64,000 bases of DNA from Cytophagales bacterium (lineage in GTDB: Bacteria; Bacteroidota; Bacteroidia; Cytophagales; Cytophagaceae), in contig REBA01000018.1 of the NCBI GenBank assembly GCA_004294225.1, positions 69,014-133,013 of the forward strand. The letters run 5' to 3'. Shown here one piece after another: positions 35,803 to 44,497 of this stretch. The stretch's first letter is position 1, and the number at the start of each line of letters is the position of its first letter. A program made the position numbers and the translations under genes. The notes below the pieces were generated by a model, which saw only the letters and a list, made by a program, of their open reading frames with translations, was not told the origin of the DNA and searched no databases.

Positions 35803-36984
35803 TTAAGAAACGCCAAGTCCAGAAGCCTTTATCCGCTCATAAGCTTCTTTAATCTTTTCTACAGGTACACATAGCGATGCTCGCATATATGGCTTACCAT
35901 TGCTCCCGAATATTTCTCCAGGAGTAAAGAAGACATATGAACTATGAAGAATTTTATCTACAAATAGACTAATATCTCCCACCGCTAAGGCATCCTTAGG
36001 TTTTGCCCATACAAATAAGCCTACTTGATTGCTATTGTATTCAAACCCCAAAAGATCAAGAATTTTATAAATCCAAATTCTTCTTTCGTTATAAATCTCG
36101 TTTCTCTGGCTGTGCCAAGCCTCTGAATTATCTAAAGCTTGAATAGCTGCTTCTTGAATACCGAGAAACATCCCAGAGTCTATATTGCTCTTTATACTTA
36201 GTGCAGCATTTAAATATTCCGCTTTGCCAAGCATCATCCCTACTCTCCAACCTGCCATATTATGAGACTTGCTCAAAGAATTTAACTCTACTGCTACATC
36301 TATTGCTCCTTCTACAGAGAACACACTAAGTGCTTGTTCTTTGTTCAACACCAAGCTGTATGGATTGTCATAACAAATTAATATTTGCTTAGCTTTAGCA
36401 AATTCTACCAACTTTCTAAGCATGGGTTTTGTAGCCATAGTACCAGTAGGCATATGTGCATAGTTTACCCACATAATTTTTACTTTACTTAAATCCAATG
36501 AAGAAAGATAATCGAAATCTGGATACCAGTTATTTTCTTCTTTTAAATCATAAAATCGAATACTTGCTCCAACCATCTTGCTGAGAGAGGTGTAAGCTGG
36601 ATAGCCAGGGTTGGGCACCAAAACTTCATCTCCTGGATTCAAAAATGCCATCGACAGGTGCAATATTCCTTCTTTTGAGCCCATAAGAGGCAGCACTTGC
36701 TGATCAGCGTCGATACTTACTCCATAAGTTTTCTTATAAAATTCTCCAATCTTCTGCCTTAATGCTGGAAGAGACCTGTATGCCTGATAACCGTGAGCAT
36801 CTGGTCTTTTAGAAGTATTAATTAGTGCTTCAATAGTATTATCAGATGGCATCAAATCTGGACTTCCGATACCAAAACTTATTACGTTCTTTCCTGCTTT
36901 ATTTAAGGCAGCTATCTCCTCTAGTTTTCTTACAAAATAATACTCTTTTACTTCGTTAAGTCTTTCAGCTTTTGGAATAATCAT
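35803..36984 (-). CDS. PLP-dependent class I/II aminotransferase
   Basis: The 393-residue protein is a fold-type I aminotransferase. The motifs are GIGSPDLMPS, PLMGSKEGILHL, VLVPNPGYPAY, MWVNYAHMPTG and the PLP-binding Lys in ELNSLSKSHNMAGWRVG near residue 237. Its ATG overlaps the stop of pheA by 4 nt, so it is translationally coupled to prephenate dehydratase. An aromatic or related amino-acid aminotransferase acting on phenylpyruvate is the natural reading; LL-diaminopimelate aminotransferase-like sequences are related and cannot be ruled out. Confidence 0.88.
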   Translation of the reverse strand: MIIPKAERLNEVKEYYFVRKLEEIAALNKAGKNVISFGIGSPDLMPSDNTIEALINTSKRPDAHGYQAYRSLPALRQKIGEFYKKTYGVSIDADQQVLPLMGSKEGILHLSMAFLNPGDEVLVPNPGYPAYTSLSKMVGASIRFYDLKEENNWYPDFDYLSSLDLSKVKIMWVNYAHMPTGTMATKPMLRKLVEFAKAKQILICYDNPYSLVLNKEQALSVFSVEGAIDVAVELNSLSKSHNMAGWRVGMMLGKAEYLNAALSIKSNIDSGMFLGIQEAAIQALDNSEAWHSQRNEIYNERRIWIYKILDLLGFEYNSNQVGLFVWAKPKDALAVGDISLFVDKILHSSYVFFTPGEIFGSNGKPYMRASLCVPVEKIKEAYERIKASGLGVS

Positions 36985-37721
36985 ATATAGTTTTTATTCC
37001 ACTCGCATTCTATAAAGAAATCATACTCATCTGGTCTTCCTAATATAGGTATTGACTGAATCTTTGTAAGATTAATACCATTATTTACAACTAGTGTAAG
37101 CAATTCTGCCAATGCCCCTATTCTATTGGGCAATTGAAAACTCAAGGTCGCTTTTTCTGCTTGCTCAACTTTGTATTTCTTATCTCTGGTTAGGATAAAG
37201 AATTTTGTAAAGTTCTTTTTTTCTGTCTCAATACTAGATTCCAACACCTCTAAATCGTAAACGTCTGCTGCCATTCTTCCTGCTATGGCGGCTGCGCCTA
37301 GCTCATGTTCTTCTTTTATTTTTTTGGCACTATCTGCAGTATCATGATATTCCTCAACTTTAATATGTGGGTATTGGTTTAAGAATTGTTGACATTGAAG
37401 CAAGGCCATGTAATGCGACCTTACTACTTTGATGTCTTCCATCTTAGCTCCTTTCAATGCAATAAGGTTCATCTCGATTCTAAGTTGAATCTCCCCTATA
37501 ATCTTAAAATCATATTTTTTAATTAAAGCATAATTGCTCAAAATAGTCCCTGCTATAGAATTTTCTATGGCTAAGACCGCAAAATCTGCAATCCCAGATT
37601 GCAAGTCGTCACATACTTCTTTAAAAGTATTACGATAAATACTTGTAATGTCGTTCCCAAAATAATGATGTGCCGCAATATCATGAAATGATGCCTTGCC
37701 ACCTTGTATAGAAATTTTCAT
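36981..37721 (-). CDS. pheA: Prephenate dehydratase
   Basis: This enzyme converts prephenate to phenylpyruvate in phenylalanine synthesis. The 246-residue protein is the monofunctional form, with no chorismate mutase domain. The catalytic domain (residues 1 to about 165) begins KISIQGGKASFHDIAA, and a regulatory ACT domain follows (LSFQLPNRIGALAELLTLV). The conserved TRF motif of the active site reads TKF (NFTKFFIL). An upstream TTG at 37748 lies inside a promoter -7 box, so I start at the ATG at 37721. Confidence 0.9.
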   Translation of the reverse strand: MKISIQGGKASFHDIAAHHYFGNDITSIYRNTFKEVCDDLQSGIADFAVLAIENSIAGTILSNYALIKKYDFKIIGEIQLRIEMNLIALKGAKMEDIKVVRSHYMALLQCQQFLNQYPHIKVEEYHDTADSAKKIKEEHELGAAAIAGRMAADVYDLEVLESSIETEKKNFTKFFILTRDKKYKVEQAEKATLSFQLPNRIGALAELLTLVVNNGINLTKIQSIPILGRPDEYDFFIECEWNKNYI

Positions 37722-37745
37722 GCCCTTTTGGGGTTTAATAAACTT

Positions 37746-37753
37746 CAAAGGTA
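37746..37753 (-). promoter_or_regulatory. Candidate -7 element for pheA-aminotransferase operon
   Basis: TACCTTTG on the minus strand fits TAnnTTTG and stands 24 nt upstream of the pheA ATG at 37721. A clear TTG at -33 is missing (the position reads TTTTTA). Confidence 0.45.
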
Positions 37754-37812
37754 AGCACTTTTACAATCACTAAAAAACTATTCTCATGATGGGAGGAAAA
37801 TTCTGTTCGGAA

Positions 37813-38517
37813 TTATTTAATTGCTAAAGAATATCTATTATTTACTTCTTGCCAATTGATAATGTTCCAAAAAGCATCAATATAATCTGCCCTTTTATTT
37901 TGATATTGAAGATAATATGCATGTTCCCAAACATCTATTGCAATAAGTGGATACCCCTTACATTCTGAAATATCCATCAAAGGGTTATCTTGGTTGGGTG
38001 TTGAACAAACACTAAGTTTGCCCTGACGATAGATTAACCAAGCCCAGCCCGACCCAAATCTAGATTTAGCAGTATCATTCAATGCTAATTTCATTTGCTC
38101 TAAGCTACCAAAGTCTTTTTGAATCGCCTTTAGTAATTGTTCAGAAGGAGTTGTTTTTATTGGGCTAAGCAACTTCCAGAACAGACTATGGTTATAATGT
38201 CCGCCAGCATTATTGCGAACGGCAACATTAAACTTACCTACCGATTCGCAAATCTGCTCTATGGATTTTCCTTGAAGTTGGGCGTTAGCTTCTAATTCTT
38301 TATTCAAATTTTTGATATAAGCTGTATGATGCTTGGTATGATGAATCTGCATGGTGAGCTTATCAATATAGGGTTCCAAAGCATCGTATTCATAAGGCAA
38401 TGGGGGTAAGTCTATTTTATAATTCGACCTAAGATTCAAAGCCAATGCATAAGAAGGAGCATTGAATATTAATCCAGATGCCAATAATGATTGGGAAATA
38501 AATGATCTACGTTTCAT
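37813..38517 (-). CDS. Superoxide dismutase (Fe/Mn family) with Tat-like signal peptide
   Basis: The enzyme dismutates superoxide to hydrogen peroxide and oxygen. The 234-residue protein has a leader MKRRSFISQSLLASGLIF with a twin-arginine-like RRSFI motif, then the SOD domain starting LPPLPYEYDALEPYI. The four metal ligands are in MQIHHTKHHTAY, GGHYNHSLFW, and AIDVWEHAYYLQY (Asp and His). The leader implies export, presumably in folded, metal-loaded form via Tat, though Sec cannot be excluded. Iron or manganese preference is not readable. Confidence 0.92.
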   Translation of the reverse strand: MKRRSFISQSLLASGLIFNAPSYALALNLRSNYKIDLPPLPYEYDALEPYIDKLTMQIHHTKHHTAYIKNLNKELEANAQLQGKSIEQICESVGKFNVAVRNNAGGHYNHSLFWKLLSPIKTTPSEQLLKAIQKDFGSLEQMKLALNDTAKSRFGSGWAWLIYRQGKLSVCSTPNQDNPLMDISECKGYPLIAIDVWEHAYYLQYQNKRADYIDAFWNIINWQEVNNRYSLAIK

Positions 38518-38713
38518 TTTTTGATTTTATTACAAAAAGTACAAAATATTATCAAGATAAAAAATTTAAGCTCCTTATCAATTATGAAATATAAAATAAG
38601 GATAAACTTTATTGTAAAATATAGGTTTAATGATTACGAGAATCTTAAGGCTAATAAGGAACGTATAAAAAAACCCAAACATATCAGGCAAATCATTATT
38701 AATAAAATTTACT

Positions 38714-39421
38714 ATGAATGAATTAGATTTTTACATCAAAAAATTCCAAGAAATAGAACCCAGAGGAGAGTGGAAAGATGTATTTACATTGCATTTCGAA
38801 AAAACCTACGAACTGGTTTATCAATCTCATTTTACTCGGCGAAATTTCTATATAGAAGAACTAAGAAGCAAAGCTGATACTATGCTTGACCTACCATTTT
38901 CTCTTGACGACGACGAACGATTAACCTTTAGAAAAACTCAGAAACAAATCACCGACCTACTCTATTTAATCAAAACCGAAAACAAAAAAATTATCATTGT
39001 ACATGGCTCAGACACCAGCCTAAGCGACAAAATATCTTCCACTTTGGGTAAGCTGAAACTAGATTATATAGATGTAGACTATGCTAGTAATAAAGAAAAA
39101 GAAATCTCCCAATTTATAGAAACGACAAAAAGTTGCGAATTCGCTATTATCACACTTTCTAAAGATGAACAAAACCCTTTACCTAACAGAACAAATCAAA
39201 ATGTTTGGTTTCAGTTTGGATATCTACTCAGCCAGCTTGGAAGGAGAAACATTCTGTTATCCTTGCAAGAACACCAAACCATAGACAGCCCTATCCACCT
39301 TAACGAATTCGAGCAATTCACTATTGGCACTTCAAGCATTTGGAAACAGAACTTAATTCAGCTCCTTGTGAAGCAAGGGATTTATATTGAAGAAGAATTA
39401 AAAAATAAAATATCAAACTAA
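38714..39421 (+). CDS. TIR-like domain protein (PF10137/CAP12-like) with altered catalytic position
   Basis: Residues about 92-225 match TIR-like predicted nucleotide-binding domains: KKIIIVHGSDTSLSDKISST, EFAIITLSKDEQ, and RTNQNVWFQFGYLLSQLGRR. Members of this family include the NADase part of CAP12/STING-type effectors. In them the FELGYF motif carries the expected catalytic Glu; here the position reads FQFGYL, with Gln. The N-terminal 90 residues are charged, helical and unassigned. There is no cyclase or other defence gene next to it. The function may be binding rather than hydrolysis. Confidence 0.65.
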   Translation: MNELDFYIKKFQEIEPRGEWKDVFTLHFEKTYELVYQSHFTRRNFYIEELRSKADTMLDLPFSLDDDERLTFRKTQKQITDLLYLIKTENKKIIIVHGSDTSLSDKISSTLGKLKLDYIDVDYASNKEKEISQFIETTKSCEFAIITLSKDEQNPLPNRTNQNVWFQFGYLLSQLGRRNILLSLQEHQTIDSPIHLNEFEQFTIGTSSIWKQNLIQLLVKQGIYIEEELKNKISN

Positions 39422-39495
39422 AGCGATTCAGTAATCGACTATTTAAACCTATTAACAGAAACTAGGCTACATTTGAGAAATAAAAAAAATACAAG

Positions 39496-39528
39496 TTGTA
39501 GTATTTTATAAATTTGTGTTTAAATTTG
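39496..39528 (+). promoter_or_regulatory. Candidate promoter of the HU gene
   Basis: TTG (39496-39498), 22 nt, then TAAATTTG (39521-39528) fit the Bacteroidota pattern, 21 nt before the HU ATG. An alternative TAAATTTG lies 11 nt further up without a good partner. Confidence 0.5.
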
Positions 39529-39549
39529 AGAAACTTAATAAATTACAGA

Positions 39550-39858
39550 ATGACAAAGGCAGAGTTAATAAATACCATTTCGGGAAAAACAGGCATAGAC
39601 AAAAATGATGTTAGCCTTACAGTTGAAAGTTTTTTCACAGTTGTAAAAGATTCCATGGCAGAAGGTAACGATATTTTTATCAGAGGCTTCGGAAGTTTTA
39701 TCAACAAGAAAAAAGCAAGAAAAATTGGTAGAAACATTACCAAAAATACCGCTATTGTAATTGACGAGCATTATGCTCCTAAATTCAAGCCCTCTCCTGA
39801 GTTCGTTGATTTGATAAAATCAAGCACTAAGGTAAAAGCTGCCAAAGCAGCCAAATAA
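39550..39858 (+). CDS. hup: HU/IHF family DNA-binding protein
   Basis: HU is the dimeric nucleoid protein that bends DNA. The 102-residue protein begins MTKAELINTISGKTGIDKND, with the dimerisation helices. The GFGSFINKKKARKIGRN motif follows, and then the DNA-grasping arm. The PKFKPSPEF segment is the usual C-terminal end; a basic alanine tail (KVKAAKAAK) follows. I chose the ATG at 39550 over a TTG 12 codons upstream because it matches the family start exactly. Confidence 0.95.
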   Translation: MTKAELINTISGKTGIDKNDVSLTVESFFTVVKDSMAEGNDIFIRGFGSFINKKKARKIGRNITKNTAIVIDEHYAPKFKPSPEFVDLIKSSTKVKAAKAAK

Positions 39859-39864
39859 TTTTTA

Positions 39865-39919
39865 AAAGCATAAAAAGCCTTTTCCTACTATGATAGGCTT
39901 TTTATGCTTTATTTTTTTT
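39865..39919 (+). terminator. Rho-independent terminator of the HU gene
   Basis: A perfect 16-bp stem (39865-39880 pairing with 39895-39910; AAAGCATAAAAAGCCT) with a 14-nt loop is followed by ATTTTTTTT. It is also usable on the minus strand, where an A-rich flank gives a T-tract. Confidence 0.88.
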
Positions 39920-40027
39920 GAATGATTGTTGCCCGTTACATTTTTTAGAGAAAATGTGTAAATACCATATCAAATAACCCCTCTACTGGCCTAATGGTCA
40001 ATGACACTATCAGAGAATTGTTAGAAT

Positions 40028-40926
40028 TTAAATATACTTTAATAAGTCATCAAGCGTTTCATTCCTTTTCTTAGTAACTTCATTTTTTTCATCTTCTCCT
40101 AAAAAACGAAAAGTAATATAAGGATAGAAGCTAATGTGTTCTCTCATGATTAAACATTCATGTTCCATAAACTCAAAGAAGTTATAATACTGAATTAGTG
40201 CTTTAAAACTTTCAGGTTTATCAGAATTAACGTTTCTTGGTATGGTGCAATAATAAAATAATTGTTTTAGCATCTCACTTTTAATGCTTCCCTTAACAAT
40301 TGCAAAATAATGAAATTTTTCTTTTTTTATGAGTGTTTTATTTAGGTGAATCATTGACAATAGATTATAAATATTTCTGTAACATCTCGTGTAATCATTA
40401 ATTCCTAAAGAATTATAAAACTCTTGAAATGTATTTGAAACAAATATCATATCAGTTGGGTTAGGGTCGCCACTAGCTCTTAAAGAATAATCAGTTTTAT
40501 TATTATCAAAGGCTTGTAATGAGAAATTAAATTTACTATTGAAAAAGGTGAGAAGTGTGTGACCATTAAAATTCATATTTACATTTAAGTCTCTAGAATC
40601 GTTCTCTAAGTCTTTTTTAACAAATAAAAAAATCTACTTTCAAAATTTTGAATTGCTGAACTTTTTGAGAGTTTTTTAAACTCTAGCTTTTGAGAGGTGT
40701 AGGTAAGGTAAGGAGATGCTCAATAAGCCAATTATGGGGGCTGTTATTCCGCCAATAGCGTCACCTATCCAAGAAGATTCTTGGTCAAATATAATCCGAA
40801 ACGAACTTGGTAGGTAACTAGAAAAGGAAATGTAATAAGAAGCAATAAGAAAAAGAGGACTATTTTATTAGCATTTTTCTCTAGCCATTTAAATATTTTT
40901 TTCTTGCGACTAGATTTAGATTTCAT
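40028..40926 (-). pseudogene. Putative phage abortive-infection (AbiC-like) protein, frameshifted
   Basis: The region reads as one gene broken by three frameshifts. From the ATG at 40926 an N-terminal membrane helix follows (IVLFFLLLLITFPFL). In another frame come SSWIGDAIGGITAPIIGLLS, a motif of putAbiC-type proteins, and in a third NFESRFFYLLKK. The last frame is the open 182-residue part starting at the internal ATG 40576 (EMLKQLFYYCTIPRN; FKALIQYYNFFEF). The breaks lie at about 40808-40835, about 40686-40693, and in the T6 run at 40613-40618. The last part alone could still be translated. The family assignment is by motif memory. Confidence 0.65.
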
Positions 40927-40931
40927 TCCAA

Positions 40932-41861
40932 CTATCCCATTACCACTGGCCCGTTCTCATTGATTTTAGAAACATAGACTTCATTGCCAATGTTGATTTT
41001 TTTAAATTCTACTTCCATTGCTCTGCCTACTCTTTCGGCAGTTTCACGGTCTTTACTAAGGGTAAACATCGATGGGCCAGAGCCCGAAATACTACCTCCC
41101 AATGCACCTGCTTGCATTGCTGCTTGCTTCACTTGATCAAAGCCTGGAATCAATATTGAGCGAATGGGTTCTACAATCACATCTTGTAGCGAACGACCTA
41201 TCAAGCCATAGTCGTTCAGCATAAGCCCTGCGACAAGGCCGCCCACATTGCCCCATTGAATAATGGCCGATTTAATAGGTATCTGTTTCCTCAATATTTC
41301 TCTGGCATCTTTTGTCTGCACCTCTATTTGTGGGTGAATGATGGTAGCATAAAGCTCTTTTGGTGTAGGAATTTTAATCACATCTAGTGGGTCGTAACTA
41401 CGAATCAACACAAAACCACCCATCAATGCTGGCCCCACATTGTCGGCATGTGCCGAGCCACAAGCCAATCTTTCCCCTTCCATCGCAAAAGGTAATAATT
41501 CTGATCTACTTAGTGGATTTCCCATCAGTTCGTTGATAGCAAAGACTCCTGCTACAGTGCTGGCAGCGCTACTACCAAGTCCACTTCCCAAAGGCATTTT
41601 TTTATGTAAAGTTATTTCTATCCCTTGCTCTATTCCTATTTTCTCTAAAAATTGAATGATAGAAATACTTACTGTGTTGCTTAATGGATTCTTGGGTAAT
41701 CTACCTTCATCGCCTGTTATTTCTTTGATAACAACTTTGCCTGAATTTGTCTTTTTCAAAACCACTTCATCGCCTGGGCTATCTACAGCAAATCCCAATA
41801 CATCAAATCCACAAGCCACGTTGGCAACAGTTGCTGGGGCAAAAACTTTTATACTTTCCAT
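40932..41861 (-). CDS. thrB: Homoserine kinase
   Basis: ThrB phosphorylates L-homoserine, the fourth step from aspartate to threonine. The 309-residue GHMP-family kinase has an N-terminal VFAPATVANVACGFDVLGFA segment, the ATP-binding motif MPLGSGLGSSAAST near residue 92, and the late GGSISGSGPSMF motif. It follows thrA by 50 nt and is presumably in the same operon. thrC, the usual next gene, is not found; a disrupted accessory gene begins 5 nt downstream. Confidence 0.95.
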   Translation of the reverse strand: MESIKVFAPATVANVACGFDVLGFAVDSPGDEVVLKKTNSGKVVIKEITGDEGRLPKNPLSNTVSISIIQFLEKIGIEQGIEITLHKKMPLGSGLGSSAASTVAGVFAINELMGNPLSRSELLPFAMEGERLACGSAHADNVGPALMGGFVLIRSYDPLDVIKIPTPKELYATIIHPQIEVQTKDAREILRKQIPIKSAIIQWGNVGGLVAGLMLNDYGLIGRSLQDVIVEPIRSILIPGFDQVKQAAMQAGALGGSISGSGPSMFTLSKDRETAERVGRAMEVEFKKINIGNEVYVSKINENGPVVMG

Positions 41862-41911
41862 GGCTTAATTATTTATCAGCATTGAGGGTCATTAATCTAT
41901 TTTTTATTTTT

Positions 41912-44371
41912 TTATCCTTTTAGATAATTACTTATACTGATAATCTCCGCAAAAACGCCAGCAGCAGTAACCTCTGCACCGGCACCAGGCCCTTTGATTA
42001 CTAGAGGTCTCTCTTTGTATCTTTGTGTGGTAAAGGCTATCATATTATCGCTTCCTGAAAGAGAATAAAAAGGATGATTAGCATCTACTGCTTGTAATGT
42101 TACTTTGGCTTTGCCTTGCTCTAGCGAAGCTATAAACCGAAGCACCTTGGCTTCTTTATCTGCTTTTTCTCTTCGCTCAGAGAAAACATGATTATTTTGT
42201 TCTAATAAATCTAAGAACTCATCTACTGTTTTGGCTTTAAGACAAAGCTCTGGAAGAATATTTTCTACCGACACATCTGCTATTTCCATTGACACCCCCA
42301 CTTCACGAGAAAGGATTAATATTTTTCTAGCTACATCCATTCCATTAAGGTCATCCCTTGGGTCTGGCTCTGTGAAGCCTTTTTCTTTGGCTTCTTTTAC
42401 CACATCACTAAACTTTTTATCTCCTTTGAAAGTGTTGAATATATAGGAAAGTGTTCCAGATAGTATTCCTTCTATTTTCAGAATTTCATCTCCACTAAAT
42501 ATCAAATCTTGTAATGTATTAATCACAGGCAAACCTGCACCAACATTGGTCTCATAAAGGAATTTTGCTCCATGCTTCATAGCAGAATTTCTAAGCTTCT
42601 GGTAAGTCTGACCTGTACCCGAGTTTGCCAATTTATTAGGCGTAACAATAGATATACTTGAATTCAATATTTCTTCATAATGTTTGATGACTTCTTTGCT
42701 TGAAGTACAATCTACAAATACGCTATTGGGAAGATTCAATGCTATCATCTGATTAATAAAATCAGGCAAAGAAGCAGATTCGCCTTTTTCATTCAATTTG
42801 TTGTCCCAATGATTTAATGGAATGCTGTCTGCATCAAAATACATTTTTGAAGTATTAGAAATAGCAATTACATTTATTTTCAACAATCTTTTTTCTAATA
42901 AAAATTGTGCTTGTTTCTCAATCTGGTTCAGTAGCGTTTTACCAATCAGTCCTAGCCCTACCAAGAAAACATTTAAAGAGTTTTGATCAAAGTAGAAGAA
43001 GGACTCATGAAGAGAATTCAAAGCTTTATTCAAATCATGTTCTGGGATTACCACAGAAAGGTTCAACTCAGAAGAACCTTGAGCAATTGCAATTACATTA
43101 ATTCCATTTTTACCCAAGGTAGAAAATAATTTTCCTGATATTCCTGAGGTATGCCTCATGTTATCTCCTATGATAGCTATTATAGACAGATTGTTTTCTA
43201 TATGTGCCTTATCTACTTTTTTATCATGAATTTCTTGGGCAAATTCTGATTCTATAGCCGATTTAGCTCTATCTGAATCTGACGGTTCTATAGCAAAGCA
43301 AATAGAGTATTCAGAAGAGGCTTGAGTGATAAGTATAATATTGATTTTCTCTTTTGCTAAAGCATTAAATAGTCTAGCCGACGCACCAGGCACACCCATA
43401 ATTCCACTACCTTGTAAACTCACTAGAGCAATTTTCTGGATAGAAGTTATTCCTTTGATTAAAAAATCAGATGGACGAGATTTTGCACTAATTATAGTTC
43501 CTTCAAATTCTGGGTTAAATGTGTTTTTAATCCAAATAGGAATTTTCTTATTAAAGGCTGGTTGCAGAGTAGGAGGATATATAACCTTTGCTCCAAAATG
43601 AGACATTTCCATGGCTTCTACATAAGATAGTGCGGGTAGGGTAAAAGCACGTTTTACTTTTCTTGGGTCAGCTGTCATCATCCCATCCACATCTGTCCAT
43701 ATTTCTATTTCTTCTGCACCAATTGCAGAAGCAAATATTGAAGCAGTATAATCACTTCCTCCCCTTCCTAGGGTAGTGGTTTCTCCTTGTTCATTAGAAG
43801 CGATAAAACCAGTAATCACTTGAGCTACTTTGTGGTTTTCAAAGTAGGATTTTATATTTTTCTCTGTGGCTTTAAAATCTACCTTAGCATTACCAAAATT
43901 ACTATCGGTTTTTACCAATTCTCTTGCGTCTAAAAACTCACATTGAATACCATTTTCTTTGAGGTACTCACTTACTATGTATGCCGACAGCCGCTCTCCA
44001 AAACTCAATAAATAATCTTGGGTTCTAAGCGAAAGCTCCCACAATTGCAAGACACTATTCAATACGTCTTCAAGTTCATTAATAAGCTTCTTTACATTTG
44101 CAATAACTCTACTTTGAACTTTTACATCTATTAATGTTTTTACCAAACTAACATGTCTTTCTTCAATTTTCTTAAGAATATCTTGATGAGCCGACTTGCC
44201 TTCAGCGGCTAACTTGCTCATCATAATAATATCATTAGTAATGCCCGACATGGCTGAGAATACAACAGAGAACTGTTGATTATTTTGATGATGTTTTTTT
44301 AAAATACTACACACAGTAGCAATTGTCTCTGCACTACCTACAGAAGTACCGCCAAATTTTAGAATTTTCAT
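41912..44371 (-). CDS. thrA: Bifunctional aspartokinase / homoserine dehydrogenase
   Basis: The 819-residue fused enzyme carries out the first and third steps of threonine and methionine synthesis. The aspartokinase domain (residues 1 to about 300) starts KILKFGGTSVGSAE and has FITGF-like and GRGGSDYTASIFA motifs. Two ACT regulatory domains follow (about 310-460). The homoserine dehydrogenase domain starts with VFLVGLGLIGKTLL near residue 465 and contains EGILSGTLSYIFNTF. The GADVTAAGV-type end is present as GAGAEVTAAGVFAEI. Length and order match E. coli ThrA. Confidence 0.96.
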   Translation of the reverse strand: MKILKFGGTSVGSAETIATVCSILKKHHQNNQQFSVVFSAMSGITNDIIMMSKLAAEGKSAHQDILKKIEERHVSLVKTLIDVKVQSRVIANVKKLINELEDVLNSVLQLWELSLRTQDYLLSFGERLSAYIVSEYLKENGIQCEFLDARELVKTDSNFGNAKVDFKATEKNIKSYFENHKVAQVITGFIASNEQGETTTLGRGGSDYTASIFASAIGAEEIEIWTDVDGMMTADPRKVKRAFTLPALSYVEAMEMSHFGAKVIYPPTLQPAFNKKIPIWIKNTFNPEFEGTIISAKSRPSDFLIKGITSIQKIALVSLQGSGIMGVPGASARLFNALAKEKINIILITQASSEYSICFAIEPSDSDRAKSAIESEFAQEIHDKKVDKAHIENNLSIIAIIGDNMRHTSGISGKLFSTLGKNGINVIAIAQGSSELNLSVVIPEHDLNKALNSLHESFFYFDQNSLNVFLVGLGLIGKTLLNQIEKQAQFLLEKRLLKINVIAISNTSKMYFDADSIPLNHWDNKLNEKGESASLPDFINQMIALNLPNSVFVDCTSSKEVIKHYEEILNSSISIVTPNKLANSGTGQTYQKLRNSAMKHGAKFLYETNVGAGLPVINTLQDLIFSGDEILKIEGILSGTLSYIFNTFKGDKKFSDVVKEAKEKGFTEPDPRDDLNGMDVARKILILSREVGVSMEIADVSVENILPELCLKAKTVDEFLDLLEQNNHVFSERREKADKEAKVLRFIASLEQGKAKVTLQAVDANHPFYSLSGSDNMIAFTTQRYKERPLVIKGPGAGAEVTAAGVFAEIISISNYLKG

Positions 44372-44423
44372 TTTCGTTTAATAAAAATATAATGTATCTG
44401 TTGCTTATTAATTAATAGGAAAC

Positions 44424-44455
44424 AAGCCTAAATTCAAAATTAATAAATTAGGCTT
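44424..44455 (-). terminator. Terminator-like hairpin after the metalloprotease gene
   Basis: AAGCCTAA and TTAGGCTT pair over 8 bp with a 16-nt AT-rich loop. On the minus strand TTGTTTCC follows, a modest T-tract. It separates the cmk-to-metalloprotease run from thrA. Confidence 0.5.
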
Positions 44456-44497
44456 CAAAAATCACTTTTATTTTAAAGGATTGAAATAAAAAAATTG

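Noticed and set aside
38521-38721. A 66-codon plus-strand frame with a TTG start upstream of the TIR-like gene
   Set aside because: It overlaps the start of the TIR-like gene, is AT-driven and Ile/Lys-rich, and has no recognisable motif or promoter; it lies in a divergent spacer.
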